Shown here: one piece after another, positions 1 to 7,770 of the stretch | Layout: every line of letters begins with the position of its first letter | Position numbering within the stretch: the first letter of the stretch is position 1 | Source: an uncultured Candidatus Competibacteraceae bacterium | GTDB lineage: Bacteria > Pseudomonadota > Gammaproteobacteria > Competibacterales > Competibacteraceae | Assembly (NCBI GenBank): GCA_937872125.1 | Contig: CALMNY010000453.1 | Span: 1-12,502, forward strand | DNA: 12,502 nt | Reading direction: 5' to 3' | Position numbers and translations under genes: made by a program | Notes under the pieces: generated by a model | The model's input: the letters and a program-made list of their open reading frames with translations, nothing else | What the model was told of the DNA's origin: nothing | The model's database searches: none

Positions 1-48
1 GAGCGCGCTTATGATCGGCCGGTCAATGACTTGCTGAACGCGAACTGA
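1..48 (+). CDS. C-terminal end of an upstream gene (unknown)
   Basis: Reading from base 1 gives 15 codons ending at TGA 46-48, with the tail ERAYDRPVNDLLNAN. The tail is hydrophilic and ordinary in composition, and the codons are typical of the neighbouring genes, so this is probably the real end of a gene whose body lies outside the window. The product cannot be identified from 15 residues. Since the next operon carries tra genes, it may be another transfer gene, but that is only a guess from position. Confidence 0.5.
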   Translation, partial: ERAYDRPVNDLLNAN

Positions 49-350
49 GTCGGTGGGCCCGCGCTGACCGGCCGCGGCGCCCCGCCTCAACCCCGGCGCG
101 CCCGCGCCGGCGCGCCACCCCTCCCTACCCGGAACGTCTGCCGGTGATCCGACCAGTCGCCCGTGCGCCGCTGGCCGGCCGCGGCCGCTCCCGCCACGGG
201 TCTGGTCCCGCCGCGCTTCCCACCTGATCGCGCCGGCCCTCCGTCGCGCCCTTTGCGGCGCAAGCGCGCCTTTTGCCCGCGCTTTCGCCGCAATACGCCC
301 GGAGGCGCTTGCTACAGTGCCGCCTCAATTACGGTCCCGGAGCGCGCGGC
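49..350. other. Intergenic leader region with dyads, no credible gene
   Basis: About 300 bases separate the upstream stop from the MBOAT gene. Reading frames exist on both strands but are Arg/Ala/Pro-rich artefacts of the GC content. Two GGCGCGCC octamers at 95-102 and 109-116 can pair with each other across six bases. A much stronger inverted repeat sits at 253-293. A weak extended -10-like element (TGCTACAGT, 310-318) has no convincing -35, so the operon promoter is not placed with confidence. Confidence 0.5.
253..293. repeat. Near-perfect 16-bp inverted repeat
   Basis: The left arm TTGCGGCGCAAGCGCG (253-268) and right arm CGCGCTTTCGCCGCAA (278-293) pair at 15 of 16 positions, with one C/T mismatch and a nine-base loop (269-277). 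It ends 57 bases before the GTG start of the MBOAT gene. No T run follows on either strand, so it is not a standard intrinsic terminator. It could be a leader hairpin in the operon mRNA, an operator for a dimeric regulator, or a recombination or nick-site dyad. The sequence does not decide between these. Confidence 0.75.
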
Positions 351-1787
351 GTGCTGTTCAATTCAGCCTTGTTCTTTTACGTCTTTCTACCCGTGGTGGT
401 GCTGGGTTATTACGTCGGGCGGGCGCGGGGCGGTTATGCCGTGGCCGAGGCCTGGTTATTCGCCGCTTCGCTCCTCTTTTACGCCTCGTGGGACATCCGT
501 TATCTGCCGCTGTTGCTGGGCAGTATCGCCGTCAATTACCGCCTGGGCCAGACGCTGCGTCGCCAGCCACGTCGCCGCTGGTTGGCGGTCGGGGTGGCGC
601 TGAACCTGGGTCTGCTGGGCTTTTACAAGTACGCGGACTTCTTTCTCGGCGAAGTGAATGCCCTGGCAGGCACGGCCTATCCGTTGTTCGGGGTGATTCT
701 CCCGCTGGGTCTGAGCTTCATCACCTTTCAGCAAATCACCTATCTGGTCGACAGTTTTCACGGCCAGTCCCACGGGGATGAGGGCTGGTTGCGCTACGCG
801 CTGTTTGTCACCTTTTTTCCGCAACTGGTGGCCGGACCGATCGTTCAGCACCGCGAGATCATTCCCCAGTTCGGCGCCCTCGCCCGCCCCACCCCCGGCC
901 TGACGTGGGGGTTCGCCACCGGGCTGTTCATCTTCAGTGTCGGCCTGTTCAAGAAGGTGGTGATAGCCGACAGCCTCGCGCCGTGGGCGGACTGCGCCTT
1001 TGCTGATACCGCCGCCCTCGGCTTCTTCGATGCCTGGACCGCCGCCCTGGCCTACACCCTGCAGATCTATTTTGATTTCTCCGCGTATTCGGACATGGCG
1101 GTCGGCCTCGGCCTGCTGTTTGGCCTGCGCCTGCCCCTGAATTTTCTCAGCCCCTATCAGGCGGTGACGATCTCGGACTTTTGGCGCCGCTGGCACATCA
1201 CCCTGGGGCGCTTTCTGCGCGACTACCTCTATATCCCCCTCGGCGGCAACCGCCAGCGCCTGGCCCGCACGCTGATGGCGCTGGCCGTCACCATGCTGTT
1301 GGGCGGACTGTGGCATGGCGCGGCCTGGACCTTTGTCGCCTGGGGCGGTTTGCACGGGGCCTATCTGGCGGTCTATCACCTGTGGCGGCGCGGCCGTTGG
1401 CGCTTGCCGCGGCCCGTCGCCTGGGCGCTGACGTTCACCGCCGTGGTCTTTGCCTGGGTCTTGTTCCGCGCCGACAGCTTTGCCGCGGCGTGGCATCTGT
1501 GGGGGGCGATGCTCGGCCTGCACGGGGTGGACCTGCCCAACACGCTACGCCCCATGCTGGGGTTTCTGGGCGAGGCCGTGGTGTGGCGCACGCCCCGCCA
1601 GGCCAATGGCCTGGAGATGCTGATCCTGCTGCCGCTGCTGGTGTTCGTGGTCACCCAGCCGAATGTCCACGACCTCGCGGCGCGCTTTCAGCCGACGCGG
1701 CGCTGGGGGGTGACGACCTTCGGCGCGGCCGCCGCGGCAGTGGTGCTCCTGGGGCAACCCACCACCTTCATCTACTGGGCCTTCTAG
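351..1787 (+). CDS. MBOAT family O-acyltransferase (AlgI/DltB-like)
   Basis: This is a polytopic inner-membrane acyltransferase of 478 residues, about the usual size for AlgI-like proteins. It moves an acyl group across the membrane to a partner that acylates an envelope polymer or protein. The GTG at 351 is preferred because it yields the family N-terminus (M)LFNSALFFYVFLPVV and has GGAG about nine bases upstream. Family landmarks include FFPQLVAGPI, SDFWRRWHITLGRFLRDYLY and PLGGNR, with the conserved membrane histidine in GLWHG at about residue 322 and a second in GGLHG at about 335. It heads an operon with a small membrane protein and an SGNH-fold protein, the standard partners of such enzymes, and then T4SS genes. 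The substrate is unknown. I see no alginate or cellulose genes nearby. Confidence 0.93.
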   Translation: MLFNSALFFYVFLPVVVLGYYVGRARGGYAVAEAWLFAASLLFYASWDIRYLPLLLGSIAVNYRLGQTLRRQPRRRWLAVGVALNLGLLGFYKYADFFLGEVNALAGTAYPLFGVILPLGLSFITFQQITYLVDSFHGQSHGDEGWLRYALFVTFFPQLVAGPIVQHREIIPQFGALARPTPGLTWGFATGLFIFSVGLFKKVVIADSLAPWADCAFADTAALGFFDAWTAALAYTLQIYFDFSAYSDMAVGLGLLFGLRLPLNFLSPYQAVTISDFWRRWHITLGRFLRDYLYIPLGGNRQRLARTLMALAVTMLLGGLWHGAAWTFVAWGGLHGAYLAVYHLWRRGRWRLPRPVAWALTFTAVVFAWVLFRADSFAAAWHLWGAMLGLHGVDLPNTLRPMLGFLGEAVVWRTPRQANGLEMLILLPLLVFVVTQPNVHDLAARFQPTRRWGVTTFGAAAAAVVLLGQPTTFIYWAF

Positions 1788-1791
1788 GCGC

Positions 1792-1941
1792 ATGGCCGCT
1801 CCTCTCCCGCCGAACGCCGCTGTGACCCGCCCGGTGCGGCGCTGGGCCCGGCGCTGGGTCGCCGCGCTCACCGTCTGGGCCCTTCTGCTCCTCCTGCTGA
1901 ATCTGTGGGTGATCCACGGCGGTGGGGCATCCCATGGTTGA
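1792..1941 (+). CDS. Small single-pass membrane protein, 49 aa, between MBOAT and SGNH genes
   Basis: ATG 1792 starts four bases after the MBOAT stop and the TGA at 1939-1941 overlaps the next gene's ATG by eight bases. This tight packing argues that the reading frame is used. The N-terminus is basic (RPVRRWARRW, about residues 13-22) and is followed by a single hydrophobic helix at about 23-41 (ALTVWALLLLLLNLWV), giving an N-in topology. A short tail, IHGGGASHG, ends it. In Gram-positive dlt operons a peptide of similar size, DltX, works with the MBOAT protein DltB and with DltD. A similar accessory role here is inference from size and position only. The helix resembles the N-terminal helix of the next gene, so a duplicated remnant is the main alternative. 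Confidence 0.5.
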   Translation: MAAPLPPNAAVTRPVRRWARRWVAALTVWALLLLLLNLWVIHGGGASHG

Positions 1942-3010
1942 CGCCCGCCACCCGGTTTCCCCGCCGTGCCCGCCGCCGGCGCCGGCGGCCGGCCGCGATC
2001 CGGCGCCCGCCCGCCGGTGGTCGCGCTATCTGGTCACGGCCCTGGCCCTGTGGACCGGGCTGCTGCTGACCCTCAATCTGCTGGTGGATCCGTTCCAGGT
2101 CTTTGGCCTGCTGCCGCTGCGCGACAGCTATGGGCCGAACGAGATGCTGAACAAATACCGGCATCTGGCCGCGCAGCCCACGCGCCATGACGCGTTCTTC
2201 ATCGGGTCGAGCCGGATGGGGGCATTTGACCCCGCGCATGTGGCGGCGCTCCGTCCCGAGCGGCGCTATTACAACCTGGGGGTGCTGGGCAGTCGCCCGG
2301 CAGAACAGCTGGCGTTACTCCAGGCGCTGCACACCGCCGGGGTGACGATCCGCGAAGTGGTCGTCGGTCTGGAACTTTACCCCTTTCTCACCCCGCCGCC
2401 GCGCGACGCGCTGACCTATCGCCTGCCGCCCGAGGTCACCGGGGAATCCCGCCTGTCATTTCACCTCGCTTATCTCTGGCAGGTGGATTATCCGCGACTG
2501 GTCTCGCGGCTTATCCATCAATTCCACGCCGCGCCGCAGATGCACTTCGATTTTACCGGCAGCGGGCGCTACCTGCTCACCGGGCTCGAACGGGAACGGG
2601 CGGCGGATCCGCAGGCGTATCAGCAGCGCTATGTCCCCGACCTGCCGGAAAGCCCGCGCCCCGCTGGGCCGCCCCCGTGGCGTGCCGACGCGTTTGCCGA
2701 GCTGACCCGGCTGCGGGACTGGCTGCAGGCGCAGGGCACCACCGCCTGGTATTTCATCCACCCCTTCCATCCCGGCGATCTGACCAACGTCCCGGTGAGC
2801 GCGCCGGCCGAATTCGTGCGCCAGCTCCGCGCCCTCCTGCCGGCGGTGCACGATTTTTCGCGCGACGCGCGGTTCCTCTCCAGTCGCGATTACTACGACT
2901 ACAAGCATTACACCTCCGTGGTGGCCGACGGCATTCTGCACGCGCTGTTCGCCGCGTCTCCCACCGCCTCACCGTCCGATTCCGCGGCTTTGGCCGGCGG
3001 GGGAGATTGA
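1934..3010 (+). CDS. Membrane-anchored SGNH-fold protein, MBOAT partner (acyl transferase/esterase-like)
   Basis: The product is 358 residues from ATG 1934, preceded by GGTGGGG; a GTG at 1922 would add four residues. After a Pro-rich N-terminus there is one membrane helix (about 32-54), and the rest is probably periplasmic. Block I of the SGNH fold is FIGSSRMG, with the likely nucleophile Ser93. The block V-like motif D322-Y-K-H325 followed by YTSVVADGIL supplies the Asp/His pair. NLGVLGSRPAEQ and VVVGLELYPF fit the strand and helix order. Proteins of this type (DltD, AlgJ/AlgX, PatB-like) receive acyl groups from an MBOAT protein or hydrolyse them. It is coupled to the 49-residue gene upstream and lies six bases before traC. 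The acceptor molecule cannot be told from sequence. Confidence 0.8.
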   Translation: MVDARHPVSPPCPPPAPAAGRDPAPARRWSRYLVTALALWTGLLLTLNLLVDPFQVFGLLPLRDSYGPNEMLNKYRHLAAQPTRHDAFFIGSSRMGAFDPAHVAALRPERRYYNLGVLGSRPAEQLALLQALHTAGVTIREVVVGLELYPFLTPPPRDALTYRLPPEVTGESRLSFHLAYLWQVDYPRLVSRLIHQFHAAPQMHFDFTGSGRYLLTGLERERAADPQAYQQRYVPDLPESPRPAGPPPWRADAFAELTRLRDWLQAQGTTAWYFIHPFHPGDLTNVPVSAPAEFVRQLRALLPAVHDFSRDARFLSSRDYYDYKHYTSVVADGILHALFAASPTASPSDSAALAGGGD

Positions 3011-3016
3011 AGCCGT

Positions 3017-5476
3017 ATGAGTGCGCAGGCGCGGATCAAACAAATGCTGGATCGGACCCGGCCGGAACAGTTTATTCCCGTCCTTTCCTACAATGAGGAG
3101 GACGGTCTGTTCTATGTCGATGGCGGCTTTGTCGGCGCCTGTTTCATGGGCGCCTTGTTGCCCGGCGTGGACGAAATGACCAGTTTGCGCCTGGCCAGCG
3201 CCTTGCGCACGCGTCAACCCCCGGGGACCTTCATCCAGTTCATGCAATTTGCCAGCCCCGACATCGAGCATCTGGTCGCGGGGTATAGCGGGCGGCGGGT
3301 GGGGATTACCCCGGACACCGACCCCCATCACTACCCAGGGCGGGCAGAGCAAATCGAGATCCTGCAGGAACTGGTCCGCCGCCGCACCCGGGCGATCAGC
3401 GCGGGCAAAACCACCGAATTGATCCCGCGGACCGGCATCCATTCCAATAATCCGGTGCTCGTCATCAGCATCAAGATTCCCGTGCCCAACGCCATCCCGT
3501 CGGAGCGGGAGTTCCGGGACGCCCACGACGCCATCATCAAGTTCCATGAGGCCCTGGAAACGGCGGGCCTGTCCCTGCGCCAGATGGGCAAGGCGGAATA
3601 CCTGCTGCTGATGCGCCGCCTGCTGCACATGCGCGGCGCCCAGGAGCGGTGGGTGGACCCGGAGCGCCTGATCCGCGATCAGGTCTTTGAGCCGGGTGAC
3701 GCGGTGAAAATCGATGGCGCCGATATCGAGCTCAACGACAGCGTGCTGCGGGTCCTGTCGGTCAAGACCTACCCGGAGACCATGGCCCTGGGGCGGATGC
3801 TGCCCCTCGCCGGCGATCCGGATGGCATTGACAACCAGATCCCCTGCCCCTTCACCCTCGTCACCACCCTGCACTATCCCGATCAGCGCAAGAAGACCGG
3901 CCTGGTGCGCTCGAAAAGCGGCGCCCTGAATTTTCAGGCCTATGGCCCGATCGTGAAATTCGCGCCGATCATCATGAAGAAGAAACAGGGAATCGACATC
4001 CTCATCGACGCGCTCAATGACGGCGATACGATCGTCGAGGTCAATTTCACCGTCACCCTGTATGAAGCCGACCGGATTGAGGCCGGCCGCGCCTCGGCCA
4101 TGCTGCAAACCTATTACAGCTCGCTGGGCTTTCTCATGGCCGAGGAGAAGTACATCGCCTTCCCGGTGTTCTGGAACACCCTGCCGCTGTTTCCCGATGA
4201 GGAGTCGATCAAGCAAACCTACCGCTACAGCACCATGGCGGCGCGGCATGCCGCGGTGTTCCTGCCGGTGGTCGGCGAGTGGCGCGGCACGGGCCATGAT
4301 CCGGCCATGCTCTTCTCCAGCCGGCGCGGCATGCCGGTGGAGCTGGATCTCTATCATTCGCCGACCTCCTACTCGGGGGTGGTGTTCGCCGAGTCCGGCG
4401 CCGGCAAGTCGTTCTTCACCAACCGCCTGATCGTCGACTATCTGAGTCTGGGCGGGAAAATCTGGGTGTTTGACGTCGGCCGCAGCTATTTCAAGCTGTG
4501 CAAGCTGCTGGGCGGCGAGTTCATGGAGTTTTCCGAGGACAGCAACATCTGCCTCAATCCGTTCACCCACGTGACCGATATTGACGAGGACCTGGATGTG
4601 CTCAAGGCGCTGATTGGCAAAATGGCCTCCCCAGGGGCCACCCTCAGCGCCTATCAGATGGCCAGCGTCGAAGAGGCGATCAAGCAGTGCTGGGGCCGCT
4701 ACGGGCCGCATACCACCGTGACCCACCTAGCCGAGTATTTCCGCTTTCAGGAGGACCCCCGCGAAACCGACCTGTCGCGGCAGCTGTTCCCCTTCACCCG
4801 GGACGGCTCCTACGGGCGCTTCTTCGATGGCGACAACAATCTGCAGTTCGAGAACCGCTTCGTGGTCCTGGAACTCGATCACCTGAAAAGCAAACGCACC
4901 CTGCAACAGGTGGTCCTGTTGCAATTGCTGGCGCGCATCCAGGCCGAACTGTTCCTGCGCCCGGAACGTGTGCCGCGGATGATCATCGTCGACGAGGCCT
5001 GGGAGCTGCTCGCCGAGCGCGATAGCCCCGGCGACCAGCCGGGCATGGTGGCGCAGTTTCTCGAGGCCAGCTATCGCAAACTGCGCAAGGCCACCGCCGG
5101 GGCGGTGGTGGTGACCCAGTCGATTCGCGATCTGGCCTCGACCTCCGCCGGCCGGGCGATTGCCGAGAACGCCCCGTTCCGCTTCATTCTCGCCCAGCGC
5201 CCGGAATCGATCGACGCCGCCCTGCGCGAGGGGCTGCTGGCCATGACGCCGGACAAGGCCCATGTCATGAAGACCATTCACACCCAGCCGGGGAAATACA
5301 GCGAGGTGCTGGTCGACTGCCCCCTTGGTTGGGGGACGATGCGCCTGATCGAGGATCGGTTCACCCAGGTGCTGTTTTCCACCCGGGGCCCGGAGCGCGA
5401 TGAGGTCATGGCGGCGATCAACGCCGGCGTGCCGCCCATCCGGGCGATCGAGGACTTTATTGAACGCCACGGCTGA
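3017..5476 (+). CDS. traC: TraC, F-type T4SS assembly ATPase (VirB4 family)
   Basis: At 819 residues this matches the VirB4/TraC size of F-type systems. It is a cytoplasmic, membrane-associated hexameric ATPase that powers pilus assembly. The N-terminal half (about 1-430) is the TraC-specific domain and the C-terminal half the P-loop domain. Walker A is ESGAGKS at about 459-465, in the context GVVFAESGAGKSFF. Walker B is RMIIVDEAWELL with Asp659 and Glu660. A conserved TQSIRDL stretch follows, near residue 705. A GGGGGAG ribosome-binding site lies in the end of the preceding gene. The start is six bases after the SGNH gene, which places the acylation module in the same transcript. The reading frame is intact, with no missing key residue. 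Confidence 0.96.
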   Translation: MSAQARIKQMLDRTRPEQFIPVLSYNEEDGLFYVDGGFVGACFMGALLPGVDEMTSLRLASALRTRQPPGTFIQFMQFASPDIEHLVAGYSGRRVGITPDTDPHHYPGRAEQIEILQELVRRRTRAISAGKTTELIPRTGIHSNNPVLVISIKIPVPNAIPSEREFRDAHDAIIKFHEALETAGLSLRQMGKAEYLLLMRRLLHMRGAQERWVDPERLIRDQVFEPGDAVKIDGADIELNDSVLRVLSVKTYPETMALGRMLPLAGDPDGIDNQIPCPFTLVTTLHYPDQRKKTGLVRSKSGALNFQAYGPIVKFAPIIMKKKQGIDILIDALNDGDTIVEVNFTVTLYEADRIEAGRASAMLQTYYSSLGFLMAEEKYIAFPVFWNTLPLFPDEESIKQTYRYSTMAARHAAVFLPVVGEWRGTGHDPAMLFSSRRGMPVELDLYHSPTSYSGVVFAESGAGKSFFTNRLIVDYLSLGGKIWVFDVGRSYFKLCKLLGGEFMEFSEDSNICLNPFTHVTDIDEDLDVLKALIGKMASPGATLSAYQMASVEEAIKQCWGRYGPHTTVTHLAEYFRFQEDPRETDLSRQLFPFTRDGSYGRFFDGDNNLQFENRFVVLELDHLKSKRTLQQVVLLQLLARIQAELFLRPERVPRMIIVDEAWELLAERDSPGDQPGMVAQFLEASYRKLRKATAGAVVVTQSIRDLASTSAGRAIAENAPFRFILAQRPESIDAALREGLLAMTPDKAHVMKTIHTQPGKYSEVLVDCPLGWGTMRLIEDRFTQVLFSTRGPERDEVMAAINAGVPPIRAIEDFIERHG

Positions 5477-5490
5477 CCGCGGCAGAGAGC

Positions 5491-6021
5491 TTGACCATAA
5501 CGCACCCTACGGATTCGCCCGCCCCCCCGGCCGCGCCCACCCGGCCCGCCGGCGGCGAGGGCTTTCTGCCGCTCTTTCTGGCGGTACTGACCGGCGGCCT
5601 GGTGGTCCTCGGTCTGCAGCTGTGGCAGGACGGGCTCGCGCCGCCGCCGGCGGCCCCGCGCCCGGCCTATGTCATCGTCGACAGCGACACCCTGCTGCAG
5701 GCGCAGCTGCAACAGGCGTTCACTCGCCCGGGCCGCCGCGAGGCCACTGTCGCGCCGCAGGTGGCCGCGGAGATGCGGCAGGCCCTCGAAACGGCCTTTG
5801 AGCGCTATACCCGGCAGGGCCTGGCGGTGCTGCATAAGGCCGCGGTCATCGCCGCCCCGCCGGCGTTGGATGTGACCGCGGCGGTGGCGCAGGACCTGGG
5901 CATCGCGCCGGAATTTCTCGACAGTGCCCGCCACTTCCAGCGCACCGGGGAATTGCCGGCGCTGCCGCCGGCGGCGGAGCCCGACCCGAGCCCGCCGGCG
6001 CCGGCGCCGGCTGCGCCATGA
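5491..6021 (+). CDS. trbI: TrbI, F-type conjugative transfer protein
   Basis: This is an inner-membrane, periplasm-facing protein linked in F to pilus outgrowth and retraction. It starts at TTG 5491, with a purine-rich AGAGAG just upstream, 14 bases after traC. Order in the 176 residues: Pro-rich N-terminus; a membrane helix at about 27-46 (LPLFLAVLTGGLVVLGLQLW); the TrbI core (YVIVDSDTLL, then AVIAAPPALDVTAAVAQDLG); and a Pro/Ala-rich tail from about 152. F TrbI is about 128 residues, so the ends are extended. The core pattern and the place right after traC both match F-type gene order. Its stop overlaps the next start as ATGA. Confidence 0.85.
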   Translation: MTITHPTDSPAPPAAPTRPAGGEGFLPLFLAVLTGGLVVLGLQLWQDGLAPPPAAPRPAYVIVDSDTLLQAQLQQAFTRPGRREATVAPQVAAEMRQALETAFERYTRQGLAVLHKAAVIAAPPALDVTAAVAQDLGIAPEFLDSARHFQRTGELPALPPAAEPDPSPPAPAPAAP

Positions 6022-6551
6022 GCCCCGCCCGCTGGTGGCGCGGCCCGCGCGTGCGGATCGCCCTCTTCGCCCTGCTCTTCGTGCCCGGCGCCTGGCTGGG
6101 CGCCCACACCCTGCATGCCGCCTGGTCGGCGCAGTACCGGATTGGCCTGGATGTGCAGCGCGTGGCCTGCCTGCCCTGGCAGGTGTACCTCATTGCCCGG
6201 CAGCCCTATAAGCCGACGGTGGAGCGGGGCGACATCCTCATGTTTCGCACCGACCTGGCGCTGTTCCGCCGCCAGTTTCCCGGCGTGGACGCCATCGCCA
6301 AACTGGTGGCGGGCCTGCCGGGCGATCGTATCGAGGTGCGCGATAATCAACTGTTCATCAACGGGGTCTATTGGGACCGCCTGTGGCTGCTCGGTTTTCT
6401 TGAGGCGGAGGACGGCGCCTTCGATCGCACGTTCGTGGTCCCCGAGGGCCATTACTTCCTGGCAGGGACCGCGCCGGGCAGCTATGACGGCCGTTATTGG
6501 GGCACGATCACGGCAGAACAGGTGACGGGTTATGTACGGCCGATATGGTAA
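6018..6551 (+). CDS. traF: TraF/TrhF-like S26 (signal peptidase-type) conjugative peptidase
   Basis: This 177-residue protein belongs to the S26 signal-peptidase-like group found after traC in SXT/R27-type systems, probably for pilin or subunit processing at the periplasmic face. One helix (about 13-33) anchors it. Box-like motifs follow in order: VACLPWQVYL (49-58), RGDILMF (70-76), AKLVAGLPGDRIEV (94-107) with the presumptive catalytic Lys95, and SYDGRYWG (145-152). Where RP4 TraF and LepB have the nucleophilic serine before x-P, this protein reads Cys51-Leu-Pro. Either the nucleophile is a cysteine, as may be normal in this branch, or the activity has changed. It overlaps trbI by four bases and the next gene by 20. 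Confidence 0.85.
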   Translation: MSPARWWRGPRVRIALFALLFVPGAWLGAHTLHAAWSAQYRIGLDVQRVACLPWQVYLIARQPYKPTVERGDILMFRTDLALFRRQFPGVDAIAKLVAGLPGDRIEVRDNQLFINGVYWDRLWLLGFLEAEDGAFDRTFVVPEGHYFLAGTAPGSYDGRYWGTITAEQVTGYVRPIW

Positions 6552-7770
6552 GTGGGTGCTGGGGGTGCTGTTGGCGCTCGGCAGTGGCGGGGCGCGGGCG
6601 GACCCGGTGGCGGACGTTCTGGGGGCGCTGCGCCAGCCCAGGCACCCCCCGGTGGCCCTGGAGGGTCTGGATGCGTTTCGCCGCGCCCCGGCGCCCGTCG
6701 CCGGGCTGCCCAGCGGCCCGTCCCAGGCGATCAGCACCTGGCTGCAGGCGGGAGGCCCGCCGGCGCCCACCGCGACCGCGCAGGCCCTGGCCGCGGAGAT
6801 CCGCGCGCAGAGTCAGGCGTCCCTGGCCGCGTCGGCGGGTTTCCCGGCGGCGGGAGAGCGGGCGACCAATCCGCTGCGCGGCAAGACCCTGGTGTTCATC
6901 TCCCTGGGCATGCCGGATGCGGCGCTGAAAGCGCTGCTGGAGCAGGCGCGGGGCCGGGACGATGTGGTGTTCTATCTGCGCGGCTGGCAGCCGCCCAAGC
7001 TGCAGGCGGTCTTCGCCCACCTGCACCGGCTGATCGATCTGGAAAAAAACCCGGTGATCGTCCTGATCGACCCGCAGCCGTTCAAGGATTACCAGATCCA
7101 GCAGGTCCCGGTGTTCCTGGCCGAGGATCCCCGGGGCGGCCCCTTGCGGCGCCTGGACGGGGAAATCGCCCTGGAGGGGGCCCTCGCCCGCCTGCGCGCG
7201 GACGAGCCGTTGCCCGAACACCCCATTGGCCAACTGCATCCGATCGCGGAACCGGACATCATCGACTATGCGCGCGAGAAGGCCGCGCGTCTCGACTGGC
7301 CGACCCTGCTGGCGGAGGCGCGCACCCGCGCCAAGCAGCGCATCCAGGGCGTGGCCCTGCCGCCGGCGAAGCGGGATCAGACCTATTACGTGGATCTGAG
7401 CGTGCGGGTGAAACAGGATATCCACGGCCCCCACGGGCTGCTGGCGCGCGCGGGCACGGTGATCAATCCCTTGACGCAGGTGCTGGTGCGCAGCCACTAC
7501 GTCTTTTTTGATCCGGCCTCCCCGGCGCAGCTCGCCATCGTCAAGGACTGGCTGCGCGAACACCGCAATGTGGTGCTGATCGCCACGGAACTCGCCCCCC
7601 TGTCCGAGGCGCGCGTGGCCTTGTCCGCGGAACTGGGCCAGCCCGTCTATCACCTCAACCCCACCCTGGCGAGCCGTTTTCAGCTGCGGGAAGTCCCGGC
7701 GCTGGCGATGGCCGAAGGGCCTTATCTCAAAGTGATCACCCGGAGCCCGCTGCTGACCCATGAGCACTGA
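6532..7770 (+). CDS. traW: TrbC-TraW fusion, F-type pilus assembly protein
   Basis: Two F-type periplasmic assembly proteins are joined in 412 residues. A signal peptide (about 1-23, ending GGARA) is followed by an Ala/Pro-rich stretch to about 117. The TrbC part, a thioredoxin-like repeat, begins at KTLVFISLGMP (118-128) and includes NPVIVLIDPQPFKDY. The TraW part begins near residue 230 with GQLHPIAEPDIIDY, which matches TraW's GxxYPIxExD opening. It continues with YVDLSVRVKQDI, AGTVINPL and the C-terminal RFQLREVPAL. TraW and TrbC interact in F, so one polypeptide makes sense. The start overlaps traF by 20 bases and the stop overlaps the S49 gene by 11. The cysteine of F TraW's LCQRF stretch is absent here (LASRF). 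Confidence 0.9.
   Translation: MYGRYGKWVLGVLLALGSGGARADPVADVLGALRQPRHPPVALEGLDAFRRAPAPVAGLPSGPSQAISTWLQAGGPPAPTATAQALAAEIRAQSQASLAASAGFPAAGERATNPLRGKTLVFISLGMPDAALKALLEQARGRDDVVFYLRGWQPPKLQAVFAHLHRLIDLEKNPVIVLIDPQPFKDYQIQQVPVFLAEDPRGGPLRRLDGEIALEGALARLRADEPLPEHPIGQLHPIAEPDIIDYAREKAARLDWPTLLAEARTRAKQRIQGVALPPAKRDQTYYVDLSVRVKQDIHGPHGLLARAGTVINPLTQVLVRSHYVFFDPASPAQLAIVKDWLREHRNVVLIATELAPLSEARVALSAELGQPVYHLNPTLASRFQLREVPALAMAEGPYLKVITRSPLLTHEH

Noticed and set aside
163..603. Plus-strand 146-codon frame overlapping the MBOAT start
   Set aside because: Composition is Arg/Pro/Ser-rich and it is out of frame with the conserved MBOAT sequence, which explains the region.
2969..4726. Long minus-strand open frame opposite traC (585 codons)
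   Set aside because: It is antisense to a clear VirB4 ATPase, is His/Gln/Arg-rich and has no recognisable motif. This is a common artefact of GC-rich third positions.
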